From positions 1,547,836-1,611,835 of the forward strand of contig NW_002060949.1 of the NCBI RefSeq assembly GCF_000150275.1: a stretch of DNA of 64,000 nucleotides, written 5' to 3'. This document shows positions 1-13,300 of this stretch, piece by piece. Both the position numbers and the translations under genes were made by a program. The notes beneath the pieces are model-generated. The model searched no databases, had not been told where the DNA came from, and saw nothing but the letters and a program-made list of their open reading frames with translations. The stretch comes from Trichoplax adhaerens. Its lineage: Eukaryota; Placozoa; Uniplacotomia; Trichoplacea; Trichoplacidae. Position 1 is the stretch's first letter, and each line of letters starts with the position of its first letter.

Positions 1-2547
1 AAATGATCTCAACAACTGGATAGTACAGTAGATTACCAATCCATTATATCTGTCATGGTGAAAATATAATTATACGCGTTTATCGAATAATTTTCTTCAC
101 TTTAAATAAGATGGCATGGTGATTCTACAGTACTGTACGAGTGAGTACAGTATCCAAGATCATGATTGACATGTTTGGCGTAGATTGCACAGTAAGGGAA
201 AGAAAAAGAATTCCTAAACTAGCAATAAATACTTTCCAAGTTTGTTGTGATAATATCTGTGGAATGATAGCGACGACATGAAGGGTTAAATATTTTCATA
301 ATTGTTACGTCTTCACACTCTACAGCCAAACAAGAATGTAACGCAATAGTATGAAATACTCAAAATTGACTGCGATTCTGGTCTCTATGGACTAAGTGAA
401 TATGAAACTGCTATTGAAAGGGAATGTACGCTATTTTAACATGGTTAACTTGAGGATTGATGTTCTCAAATTTTTATATCGTTCAAATCAGTAGAATCAT
501 CTATGCCACTTTCCCAAATTATAGATAATACTATTAATTTCAGTTATGGAGTAATGATCGTTGAATACATTACTGTCGGCAACAATTGTGCAGCATCGAA
601 ATTTACTGAATTGTTTGCCTGCTCAATGAGTATACGGTAAACTAAAAAATTTTGAACTCTCTTGCTTTATACGATAGGTATACGTAGGTGCAAATTGTAC
701 AGAAGAAGAGAAAAAAAATTCTATGAGAAAAAGTGATTTTAATTGTACCGTAGTGGTCTACTGCATGAGGTTAATGACTGTATAAAAAGTTGGTTTTTCG
801 CACAGGGCTATAGCTATTGTTCAATCAATCTGCATAGTATAATTAATTATAACTAATTGAAGAATAATAAAAAATTTTCTCTTACTCTTTGGGAGCGAGA
901 TGATACAAATTAGTGAGAAAACAGCGATGTCGTGTGTCTTTAATACCATAATACATTCAATACGGAGGTAAAGAAATTAAAGAAATTAAAAAACAGGAAA
1001 AGATAATACATCAAATGAGTAGAAAAAGCTCTGTTTTCTCACACTAGCATCTAGCTTCGATTGGAAATCAATGACGGTAAAAAAAATTCTCATAGAATCG
1101 TTTCGTAAACATATATCATCTCGTTGATTACAAAAGGGAATCTTTAGAAAAATTATTACTATGCTTTTTAATGGTCTCGTCTACGCTATAATTACTAGCG
1201 TCTATTTCGCATTCTTTGCAACATGACGTCAAGTATTATTTTTTCTCTTCCCTTTTCACATAGTATAGTTTAGTTTGCTATCGACTTTGCAAGTGTAAAG
1301 TCTGGTTTCTTCTTACGGGCTTGGATAGTACCTTATTGGGCATTTGACAGTAAAAGAATCTGTGCATAGTAGTGTAGAATTATGGTGGTTAATTAAAGGT
1401 AGATGTTCTCTTGGATATCGTAGTTGATCTACGTTTAGCACAATAAATAATTAATTGTATAATACAGTGAAAATGTGTGGAGGAAAGTAGTTCTCGTTCG
1501 GTTTGAAAAATGATAGAAAAAAAGGTACTTGCTGAGTCAATTCCATCAATAATAGTCTTACTCTTCATAGTACAATATTTGAGAAATCAAAAATAGATAG
1601 TATGCCGTCACGGCGGAAATCTACTTGTACGTCCATCATTACTATATGCTATATGCATGGTTGATTAGAGACGAACAAAATTCTAACAACTCTTAATAAA
1701 TATAAAAATTGAATAATGAATAAGTAAAATGAAAAGTTGACAAAAAAACGGAAAACTTGTTTAAGGAAATACAGTGTACTGTACTGTATCTGCGTATACA
1801 CGCTTAGGCAGCATGGCATTCCTGTAGTTACAGTGAAATAATGAGGCCTGTAAAAACCATATCGGGACGATTAAGGGCAAATCAAGTCAAACGTCTACTC
1901 TTTAAGTTATGACTAACGATCGTTTATATTGTAAAGGAGAAATGGCGCAATTTTTCCCAATCGATTTGAATTCAAGTTGGTGAGAAAACCATGCAAGACC
2001 CGTTTCACCTTCATAAGTACAGTATTGACTTTTTGTTTTTTTGACGTAGAGTATTTACGTACACACTTCGGCAACTAGGACTAAAGACAAATCAACTTTA
2101 ACATCGATCATTCTCATTCAAGTTATGATTACAGATCGTCTATACAAAATGAGAAATTGGATAATTTATTTATTCAATCGTCTCTTAATTCAAGTTGGTA
2201 GGCAAAGGGATAGAATTTATTTTTTTTCAATTGTTGGTGACATAATGATGCAGACAGAGTCTTTCTGTACAACTTTGTGCAGTTTGGAGTTTAAAATTAC
2301 TCTGTTGGCCTGATACAGCGATGACTGCTAGTTGTTGGAGTTTGGAAATGAAGAATGGCAATCACCATTATGATTTGTTGGTAAGCTATCTAATTTATCT
2401 ACATTAATTAATAAAGGTAACAAAGTCAAAATATGCCATGCCGTAGTGCACTTGAGTGATCATCTTCATTACTACAAAGTAGAGTAGGACTTTGTATCGA
2501 TGTCGGCAAAATGGGCAAAGTACAAAGTAAAAACTTGATTGACTTAC
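1..2547. other. Non-coding stretch, probably MIB1-like intron 1
   Basis: AT-rich sequence with no exon I could support on either strand. It lies downstream, in the minus-strand sense, of the MIB1-like first exon whose donor is at 2547, so it is most simply the first part of that gene's intron 1. I looked for the expected next exon, encoding a ZZ zinc finger with paired CxxC motifs, and did not find it. It should lie left of the window. Confidence 0.4.
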
Positions 2548-2773
2548 CGGTAGCACTATCATCGAATGTGCGTAAATCGTAAGCATCGCAACATCGATAA
2601 TTTGCAGCAGTGCCATTATCCCAAACGACAAACGCATCGGATCCTTCCATACTTCTGACGGTGCCAACATGGCCTTCACCGCCATCTTGCTTGCCCCATT
2701 TCCAATCGGGTCCACGAATGACACGAGCACCGATACAAGGTAACAATCCTCTGGTCGAGCTGAGATTGCTCAT
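2548..2773 (-). CDS. MIB1: MIB1-like E3 ubiquitin ligase, first coding exon (partial)
   Basis: This is the first coding exon of a mind bomb-type RING E3 ubiquitin ligase, which in animals ubiquitinates Notch ligands to trigger their endocytosis. The exon encodes one MIB/HERC2 domain: [20 protein letters not shown], then GHVGTV, then [13 protein letters not shown] and AYDLR. These match the N-terminal domain of animal MIB1 almost residue for residue. The start is taken at the ATG at 2773 (MSNLSSTRG), because MIB1 proteins begin at about this distance before the domain; an in-frame ATG at 2818 also exists. The exon ends at a strong donor, gtaagt, reading down from 2547, in phase 1. The ZZ finger, second MIB/HERC2 domain, ankyrin repeats and RING fingers are not in the window. 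HERC2 also carries this domain, but not at its N terminus. Confidence 0.87.
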
Positions 2774-3432
2774 GCTTTCTTCTCCGTTACTGTTTTCCGA
2801 ACCCCGAATAACTATCATATCAAGATGGAAATGATGGATTCACTAACCCATTGACATTTTCAACATCCGTATTGATTTGTATTAAAATATCAAGGAAAAA
2901 AAAAAAAAAAATAGCTCAAAATGAAATTTCTATTAGCAAGTTGATGATACGAACATTTTTTTTTCCCCTTGCTCCTGTCGTATTCCAAAACTTGCAATCA
3001 ATATGTTGAATTAAGAGTTGATTATACGCCTGTATGACCGACGGGATACTTTGATCGTTATTTTCAACAAGCAAATGATGTTGTTACTATTGTATGCTTG
3101 TCCAATATATTCAGAATAAGCGAATTGTTGGATGGCGGATACTACGTTAGTAGATCAAAGACGGCCAATGTTGTCAATCATCATAGCCACAATATGTACA
3201 GTAAATATCAATCGCTTCTTCTCTTGTAAACTGTTGTAACAACAAAATCAAACTATTAATATCCTTCCTCCTCCATTTCAATCCTACCTCTCCAAGGCAA
3301 TCAAATAATGTCGATCTTCTATAAACGAATAGAATAGATGCAATGATGGAAAATAAAAAACAGCGCTTACTAATACTTTAATCTTCCACTCTACAACAAT
3401 CGCCTCGGTAAGCATGATCTTGTTCTACTTAC
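2774..3432. other. Upstream region of the MIB1-like gene
   Basis: Probable 5' UTR and promoter region of the minus-strand MIB1-like gene. It holds a run of A on the plus strand near 2895-2911. Nothing else was recognised. Confidence 0.35.
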
Positions 3433-4135
3433 TTCAATTACTGTTCCACCGATCGCAGCTTGACAATACTGGTGATTGACGCGCAAAAGCGCCTCACTAT
3501 GAAATGTGAAATGGACGTGGTCTACAGTCTACAGTCGTGCTCTACAATGTATAGTAGTGTACCAGACTACAATGTACTGTGAAGGTGTACTGTACTCTAC
3601 TCTACAGTGTACAGTACTAGTACTGTATAAAATTCCTTTTGTTTTTCTTGTTCTACAGTACTTACAGTACTGTACAGTACAGTACTTCAATAACTCTATT
3701 CCACCGATCTCAGGTTGACAATACTGGTGACTGAAGCGCTAAAGCGCCTGACTATGAAATGTGAACTGGACGTGGTCTACAGTCTGGAACTCTACAGTGT
3801 ATAGTACTGTACTAGACTACAATGTACAGTACTACAGTACAGTATGGTGAAGTACTGTATGTACAGTATACAGTACTCTACTCTACAGTACTAGTACTGT
3901 AGAAAATGCCTTTTGTTTTTTCATATTCTACAGTACAGTACCTACAGTACTTTCAATAACTCTATTCCACCGATCTTAGGTTGACAATACTGGTGATTGA
4001 TGCGCAAAAGCGCCTGGACTATGAAATGTGAAATGGACGTGGTCTACAGTCTACAGTAGTGCTCTACAGTGTATAGTACTGTGCTAGACTAACATGTATT
4101 GTAGAGGTGTACTGTACAAGTGTACAGTACAGTAT
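3433..4135. repeat. Three-copy direct tandem repeat, period about 255-266 bp
   Basis: Three adjacent diverged copies are anchored by the shared word CCACCGATC at 3446, 3701 and 3967, giving periods of 255 and 266 bp. Each copy runs: CCACCGATC, then TTGACAATACTGG, then a short inverted repeat of the GCGC-AAAA-GCGC type, then ATGAAATGTGAA, then GGACGTGGTCTACAG, then a variable tract of CAGTA/TACTG units that accounts for the length differences. The short ORFs that can be read here are by-products of the repeat. Confidence 0.85.
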
Positions 4136-4140
4136 AAAAT

Positions 4141-4538
4141 TTTTATTTTAAAGCTTAATATCTATAAAAGTACAAAACCTACAGCTTTAAAGTTTTCAGA
4201 TTATGATAGGTTATTTATTACTCTACATTTTGGTACATTTTTTTGGCAAATTACTGCTCGATTTGGCAATAGTAATTTTAAATTTGTGCGCGGGGATAAT
4301 TTCGGGACACCCTGTACAGGCTTTTTTTTTTCGGATTGCCTGTAGGGTAAATTCCACGCAGCGCCGTGCTGTACTGCACCTGTTGTGATAATTAATTTGG
4401 TTACAGATACCAGCATGTCGTCAAGTGGCCGGCCGTTCATTCACAAAAAGTGTCCGTACGTCTGTATTCGTAGCACTCCAATGAAATGAGGAACTACTGT
4501 ACTAAGTAAGAGTCGCTGCTGGTACAGTGGTACTATCT
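4141..4538. other. Repeat-like segment, no gene recognised
   Basis: A locally GC-richer patch at 4285-4350 contains GCGCGGGGATAATTTCGGGA followed by CACCCTGTACAGG, which looks like a piece of a dispersed element. Overlapping ORFs on both strands are short and match no family I know. Confidence 0.3.
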
Positions 4539-4569
4539 AGAGACCCTCTATGACATACAGAGGGTCTCT
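4539..4569. repeat. Perfect 11-bp inverted repeat (hairpin)
   Basis: AGAGACCCTCT at 4539-4549 is followed by a 9-base loop and then its exact complement AGAGGGTCTCT at 4559-4569. It sits in intergenic sequence with no attached gene. Confidence 0.85.
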
Positions 4570-7385
4570 TGTACTAACCATGCAATGCAAAACCAGGGAC
4601 TACTCAAAATTGTGAATAACCCCTGACAAAACCAACATGGCAGCTCATTGAGACGACCATCGTAGACAGTATAGTGTACGGTTATAGACATGTAGCTCAC
4701 TTGAAATGCCCAGTATGATGATCGACATTCATATTTGTAGTCCATACAACGTCGATCTCCGGTCCCTCTCTCCTTTTATTGTAGCGACATTGCTTCAGTC
4801 TAAAAGTTAAAATTACACTGTAGGTCTGGTCATCCAATACCGTAGAATGGCGAATTTTACAACAATAACGGTACACTATTAATTGTTCAAAAAGAGGGTT
4901 ATAGACATTGATATCGTCAAAATAAACTATACAGCCATCTTCTTTAGACCTTCCTCTTTTGCCTCATATCAATTCGATACAACTCGTCGCTAAAATTGAT
5001 CACGAGGATATGCACCGATTAATCTGAAATGAAAAACATCACGCTCTACCTCTACAGTATGGTCGACGGAATTGTACCACTGTACATTGTAGTAGTACCA
5101 GTAGACAACCCAAAGCGCCCAAAGGGAAAAAGTAATGGACAACTTGAAAGTTTATTATTCGCACATACTTAAACTAGTACACTGTGGTATTGCCTCATCG
5201 TTGTTATTTGATGTACTAAAACAGTCTGTACCTATTAAAAGCTAGAATAAAAGTATTCATGAATTCATTTACTGCTCTTGAAGCATGGACCATTCTTAGC
5301 AGTATTATACCATTCAAACACAAGTAGAAATTGAATAGAATGGACTTTACTGTAGTATAGGACAGTGATATATCAACATTATATATCACTAATTCACTAT
5401 CGCCATACTCTACAGTGCACATTATACTGTATAATGCACTAGACTGGACTCAGTAACCTGTTGATTGAAATTAGACTCCCTAGTTCCGTATAATATTTTT
5501 CACCCTTTGGAGCGTTATGTACTCACTGTCTTGACTCCTTGAATACTGGACGTGCCATCATTAATAATAATATACACGGGTATATATAATTAATTAATGA
5601 CATCTTGATTAAATCGATAGTACACGAATAACTACAAATAATAATCTCTATACTCATCAACTAACACTGTTAACCATTCCATATTTATCTACCTAGAGTA
5701 ACAACCTATATATACATACGTGTATATATATAACATATACGCATATATGGTATACATAGATTATAATCTTACGTAATATGTCACTAAGCACATGCTGTAC
5801 TTATTCTTATTCAATTCTTTCTAAATAAGTATACGCATGATAATTGACCATATCGAAAGTGTAGTACACATACATATAGATGTTCTGCTACCAAGTATCA
5901 TATCAAACTGTTCATTGATAAAATTACAAATTAATTACAGCCTGTGCACAGTATTTAACCAACGCCTGCCTGTTCAATAATTATATAATTAATGAATGAA
6001 TGATGATATAGAAAAGTAGTCAAATGTACTGTATGACCTACAGTACTATGCTAGCAATGGTTGTAAATTAAGCACAGCTGGGTATTTGGCTTCAAGTAAT
6101 CTTATAATAACAGTCACCTGCAGTAAATTCAACTAGAATCAAGTTGATATAATACATGCTGAAGTCATAATAAATCTCTATGATCTCTCTCCTACCATTC
6201 AATATAAAACAAAAGTCGACAACTTTCCAATCTAACTCTATTAATTTAAATACCAATCTAATGGCTGGTTCATCTAGTTTTATACCATCAATTTAATTGC
6301 TTAAGATTGTAAATCTTATTGTCGGGATACATTTACTCTGATCAATCTCTGGGATTGCTTCAATTTTTAGCTTTTAGCGATGCTATAGATCCATGCTAAT
6401 GTCATTGCATTAAATTGCCTTTCTATGCATTCATATACTAATTCGAGAGCTACTTTATTTAGCTATATACGGTCAATTTAATTAGTTAATATTAGGTATA
6501 TTTATGTCTGGAAGTATGTATTTACTTCGATTAATCTCCTAGATAATTTCAGTTTCACCTTCAAATTATGCGTATACAGTAATACTGTATCGTTGTACTA
6601 AATTTTACTTCTATACATTAACAACAAAACGTGCTGCTATTACCGATTAACTCCATACATTATCCGCCTACGGGTAACCTTTCCTCACTATTCTTATTCA
6701 AGCAATTCAAACGTTTAATACATCTTTAAGCACAAAAACTATTAAATAAATTACTTTTTGAGTAACATTTTGAACGTACAAATGTATGTGAAGTTATTTC
6801 ATTATCAAATCGACATCCATACATAACCTACAATAAATAGTAAACATCATTCAACAACAAGCACATTAACATTACAATGGCTTAATTTTAGGCGATGTCA
6901 TGGTAATACACTATATTGAAATCTATAATATTGTATATAAACCTTTATACCCATTAGTGTCCCTATTGTAACTCATTGCATTATATCGTTCTGTCCTGTC
7001 ATATTTACTGCCAGAATTTTACGTCTGTAAATTTATTGCATTCCGTTTAGGCAACTACTCCAAGGCTACGCTTGGAAGATAAGCTAAAATATTGGTTACC
7101 AAGGTTATAAATTTCGTTATCGCAAAGTAAATTATGATCGGTTCATATTTTACAATATATGACTTATAAACTGCTAGTCCTTTGCCAACAACTTAAAGTT
7201 AATACTTTTCTTATTGGGTTTACTCAAGTTAAACAACTACCATAGATTGATAAGACATGATCGATTTTACGTATTTTGGAATACGCTAAGTTGCGATTGT
7301 TTACCTTCATCTTGAAAAAGTAATTAACCAATCAACCTTATCTTTACCTTGAACGAGATTAGAGAAATTGAGGTAATTATTTAAA
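4570..7385. other. Intergenic region upstream of the ROCO block
   Basis: About 2.8 kb with no exon I could support. It includes simple TA/CATA-rich tracts around 5570-5760 with alternating purine-pyrimidine runs. The last few hundred bases are presumably the promoter and 5' UTR of the plus-strand ROCO gene; no specific element was recognised. Confidence 0.4.
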
Positions 7386-10300
7386 ATGAGTACAGCAACT
7401 ATTTCCGATCAACTAGTACTGACTACTGAGGCATTCCTTCTTACTTTCAACGTCGATCGAGCCCAATGTCTCCCATACAGTCGATTCAAGGTAATTTCAT
7501 ATTTAAAATATGAGAAGGAAATGGTAGTGATAGTTACCAAGTTACTGTTGTGTGTTTAATAAACAATGTTATATGATAGTTTCAATCAGTGGTTAGGTAC
7601 CATCTAAAAGCAATAATAAGTTATGGAATGGCTAGTGTAGTTAGTATGAATGTTATAAACAAGATTAAGAAGGCAGTGTATCTATAAAATTCATCGGTAA
7701 TACTAATTTAATATTTTAAACGACAATCTCCGGAAGCTAGAAGAGCATTTCAAGATAAGCTTAACTTTACTTATGGTAATATTTTGTTTTTACTGTTACT
7801 ACTTATTTCCGATTATAGAATTCTACTCTTAGCAATTTGGAGAGCATAACAATCATCAACATTACTGGTATAGGACAATTAACCGATATATTTTTAAGCC
7901 TACTACTAAAAAATTGTCCTAAAATAGCGACTTTGATCTGTGATGGATGTAACAACTTAACAGATGCTGTATTTCAGTCATTAATTGAATATTGCCAGGA
8001 TCTAACGACTATTAGCTTCAATTATTGCCCAAAATTAACGCATAAGGCACTACAGATATTAGGCAATTCAACATTAAAGCTCAAGAGTGCGTCATTTGTA
8101 TCTTGTAATATCATATACATCCCCTCAAATTTTGTCACATCAATAGCTAATCAAGATGGAGCTTACGATTTGAAAGGAAATCCAATCCTAAATATCGATC
8201 ATAAATATTTGAAGTGTGTCAATGTCAATTCTATCGAGGATAAAATATTCAAAAATGTTCATAAACAGGATATTAGTTTTAGGTAATTAAAGTCAATCAT
8301 AGTCGTTTATAATTATAAAATGGTAGAGAATGTAGTTACGCTATCGTAGCCATTTCCTCTTACATTGATATAACTTCTTCATCATGCATCTTACTATTCA
8401 TACTTATACAGAATTAATGTTATTGGCAATCGTGGAGTTGGAAAATCAACCTTTATAGCAAATTTATTGTCTTTTGCTAAGCAAACATCCAAAGATACCA
8501 ATAGCAATCATATTCTTCATCAAGAAATTAACTCAAATCTAACTATCGATTGGAATATAACAGAGTGCACAAGTCAGGTATAAATACGCGTATACATGCT
8601 TATATTTATGGTTACATCCTATCGCTTAAGTTTATCCAAAATAAGAGATAATTTCAATATAATAAAATTGAACAAAGAGTGGTAGCGAACAGTAAAAATC
8701 ATTCATTAATTAAATTTTAGTACTGAGATCGTAGTGTCATGAATCAGGAGTAATTGAAAATGAATATAACTACAATCCTGCCAATCTAGATGTACAGTAT
8801 ACGTACGATATTATTGCTTGTAAGGTGACTCATATCATAAATTCAGTATATAAATGTAATATAATCTTTGCAGGTAATCTGTATGGATGAATAGTTTATT
8901 CTTAATGCTATCATATAGTTTGATTATTCTTTGATTATTTTTTCACGATTTTAGGCTATGGCCTATCTTGCAACGGAGGAGTGCCCTCTTAATCTAATTA
9001 TGTTTGATTTGACAAACCCCGAATTCTTACATTGGTTAAATCTCGTAAATTATAAGGTTAATAACTCAACATTGGATAAGATAATGGATTGTTATCGTTA
9101 TTCATACTTACGTATAAAGTTACGTTGCTTCGTTTTATTATCTAGATAGCTAATCACAGATATTAGGAATGGGATTAACTTCATTTCGTATAATATCTTT
9201 CGTCTATCTATCAATAAAAAATTTAAACATTTTCCATTGTCTTGTATTTTTTAATAGTGCCCAAATAGTATAACTATTCTTGTTGGCACTCATGCTGAAG
9301 AATTTAATGACGCCTCCATGGAATGTGAATTAATTTATCAGAAAGTGGCAAACCCCAAAGATAGCCCGATAGAAGATCACTTATCGAAAGATAAATTGGA
9401 TCAGATATTGGCTTCAGCGTAAGTTAATTTCTAACATTGAAACGAAATATAATTGGGCTTCTAAAGATATACCGATGCCTAAGTTCAGTGGCTACGGAAC
9501 GAAACTTACACCTAATCATTATAATTATAATTAGTTTATAATAATTGATTGTTGATATCAATAATTACTATCGGTATAGCACATCAAATTATAACTGGTT
9601 ATTGTTTAGATGAAGAAGTACAGTAAGTATATCCCAACAACCACGCATTTGATAACCATTATTATCGAAACTTTAAGCCTTTTAACAATAAATCATTGAT
9701 TGCTATTGTAGTTATTATGGAGTGTAATTATAATTAATTTACGGGTTAATATTTACTATAAGAGATAATATATCTATCTTGTAATTTAATTAGAGACTGG
9801 ACTGAGGCAGTAGATTCTGACCTTGATAATCAAAGAAATGTGAAAGCTATTTGCGAATTAGCTAAATCTTCGACAAAGATTCACAAAAGCGTTTATGCGG
9901 TTAGCAACAGAAAAAATGACGAGGTTATTTACTAATTTTTATTGGAAAAATTATCTTATAACTGCTATTTGCATTAATAAAATAAATAGTTCATAATGCT
10001 AATGCGATTTAACATTAATATAATGAGAGGTATTAATAATTGATATGATTATAAATAGGAAATGGCAAAAATTTTAGACACTTTCTTACAATGTGGCAAA
10101 GAAATTTTCGATAATCAAGCTCAGCCATCCTATTCAGTATCGAAAGATTATGAAGAGCTCTATGAAGATATCCTGAATCTATCCAATCAATATCCTTACT
10201 TTCGATTTTCTAAACTTCACTTGACCTTATCGGAAAAATATGAATCTACCATGAAAAACAATCTATTGAAACCTATACTAAAGCATTTGCATCTTCAGGT

Positions 10301-13300
10301 TGATAAAACTTTAAAGTGTATTCGGTGTTAAAATATTTGTATTTGTGATTGATACGCACATAAAAGTATTAATACCTAAAAGGCCCGCCAGTAATGAAAA
10401 CTGAATCAAATCGCAATAAAAAATATTTTCAGTGTTATTATTGACTTTGGTCATACAGAATAGATTACATTTGAACTCATAGGATTTAATGGCGCATAAC
10501 CTGCTTATAAATGCAATGTTGTGATATTATTTCTTAAGTTAGGAACAGTGTATTCCAATCGTTTATAAATTATTAACATTCATTTCTGCATTTTTTATTC
10601 TTCTATCAATCAATTAGGGAAAGCTGTTCTTTTTAGACAACTTTGCTGATCCATTTGTTATTTTTAATAAGAGCTGGTTAAACCAATGTCTTACTAGTAA
10701 TATTCCTTACGATCAACATGTTGATGAAACATTCCAGGTATGAACATTAGTGATAGTATTTTAGAATTTTACCGTCACAGTATGCAATAAAGTCGTTCTA
10801 TCCTAAATGCGTCTTTACGTATAGTATATCGCTACTGACACATTTCAAATAATGTCCTGTATTATCTATCATGACGAGATATTAACTATTAATAAGCTAT
10901 TAAACAATAATAATTACTACAGGTGAACATCTCATCATTGTATATTAAATAGTGATAACTTTCTCCAATTGGAAATATAATTATGTGTCGTAGTCTGTTC
11001 TCCATCTTAATACCTGGCATACTACTAAATCATAACTTTTAAATAACATGATAGAGAAATATTGACGAACTGCCAATCAACACTGGAGCTTGTTATATAT
11101 CTTATTTCAACTACGACGCTATTAATGAAAGTAACGGAAAGACATATACTGCAGATTTGCCAGATTCATCGGGGCTAGACATGGTAAATATGAGTAGTTG
11201 ATTTGGATTATATTAGTATTTAAATAAAATAGATATATAAAAAGTAGATTGGAGAATAAAATTTAGTATGTAATCGCAACTACAGAGAATTCTAGCAATA
11301 ATATCTTATCCTATATGGATCTAACTCATCATGAAAGATTTTTTCGTGCTCACTAGATATTTAAATGAACCAAGCACATTAGATGTTACGTCCTAAGGAA
11401 TCTATATTGATTTATATTCAGAGTCTACCCTTAGAAACTTCAAAATATTTATAACTTTGTATAAAAGATTATTAGCGTTTAAACATTTAAATCATCAACA
11501 AAACTATTGAATGTTGTGATTCCAAAAGATGCATAATAATGTAAAGTAGCTATAAGTATTCACAGATTTTCGAAATATCCATAACTTTGCTTCGACAAAT
11601 TATTGGCTTTTAAATATTCAAATTAATGACACTATTGAATATTGGGATGATCAAAATGTGTAATAATTTACCGTGTTAATCAACATTTTAAAGTTTACAA
11701 GATGCTTGCGACTTTTAATTAGGAAAACTGTTGGCCTACAGTAGATGAAGCTGAATTTAGCACTGAAATCAAGTATACGATTTGGAACCTTCCTGTGATA
11801 GTGTTAAATCCTTTACTGGATAAAGCTATAGCACAGTGTTGTCGATTAGCTACTAATATAATTTTATCCTGGAAAGAAGGAGTACTCTTGCGATGTGGTC
11901 ATATTCAATGTCTAATTATAAGAAAAGATAACAGTAAAATCTTGGAAGATAAAAATATGACTTTGCAGTTATTTGCAAAATGTTATGATATCGATGACAA
12001 AGAAGAAATATGCCAAGAAAGTTTCTGGAATGTCGTATTGGATTTGGGATTATGTATCGAAGCAGTTCTGCATACTTCAAAGTTGATAGTCAAGGTAATG
12101 AGTTTATACTTACATCTTCAATATTTATATTTGGTTTCTCAGTTAAAAAATTGCACATTTGTCTTGCGTTATATTGGGCTCCATAATCATTACATAAGTG
12201 TAATAAATTTCCTATGCATGTAGTCATGCGATTAAAACTGATAAATCATGACTTTTAATATAAATTCTATCTAAAGTACATTTTAGTCCTTGGTATCCAA
12301 CTAATGCATGCTAATTAAATGAAAATTTTAGTCAGAGCTCAATCTCAGTCATATTTATGTTCAAATTTACGATCATAAAGAGATAGAGATTTAGATTTTA
12401 CTCAGAAATACCAAGTCATTTTTTAAATTTTGGTCAAATCTCTGACTCAGTCGTATTAGTATGCGAAGATACGTAGAGGAATGGCTACTATACCATAGGA
12501 TCGTAGTCTGCGTATGAATAGGTATTGCCTTTGCTGAGAAAAGGATCTCAAACATGGAGAGATTGAAATAGTACTTCTTACATTATTGTGAGCTGATTAG
12601 GTTAAAGTTGATTCTTCTTTCGTCCTGTTGCTTGTTTCAATGAATACTTGAAGGTTTTAGTATATACTAGTATTCTATTAATTATCGTAACAGTTTAATG
12701 AAAAAATGACTAACGATTGCCGTAGAGTAAAATAAGATCTTTGATTTATTATGCTAGAAAATTCTTTAATCATGAAAAGCTTATACCTTTATCTATAGAA
12801 AGAAGTAGCTTGTCCTAATTGCGTTAAAAATACAACATCGAAAATGCACTACCTTGGTATTAATGAAGTCAAGCAAACTCTGGCAAGCAATTCTGGTAAA
12901 GAATTAGTTTGTCAACAACAGAACAAGAGTATTTCTGTCCGTGATATACAATATTTTGGTAAGATTATCTTACTTCGTAACTATTGCATCATATCTTAAT
13001 GGCTATTTTCGGATATTTTAAGTACGAGCCGCGAGATTTTGTCGTCTGAAACTGATAAATTCTTTACTATTATTTGCCTAATCCTATAAACTTTACTTTC
13101 GAAAAAATAAATTTGATGTAAATCAATAGTATTACTCAGTTAAATTAATGTCATAAATGAGATCTAAAATTAGCAATTCAAGCCGTTTTAACTAAATTCT
13201 AACCCACTTTCAACAATTTTTATTAGTCAATGGCAAATCATCATTTTGCGTAGGCCATCGATTAAGTTATTCTAATGATACTTTAGGCTGTACACTGTGC

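Noticed and set aside
2404-2834. Two further ORFs, one on each strand, overlapping the MIB1-like exon
   Set aside because: Shadows of the MIB/HERC2 frame; neither resembles a protein family.
3433-4135. CRISPR-like spacing of repeats
   Set aside because: Only three long copies with no short identical repeats or unique spacers, in a eukaryotic context.
4094-4440. Overlapping ORFs on both strands, considered as transposase remnants
   Set aside because: No transposase motif is visible, and the reading frames are tied to the repeat-like sequence.
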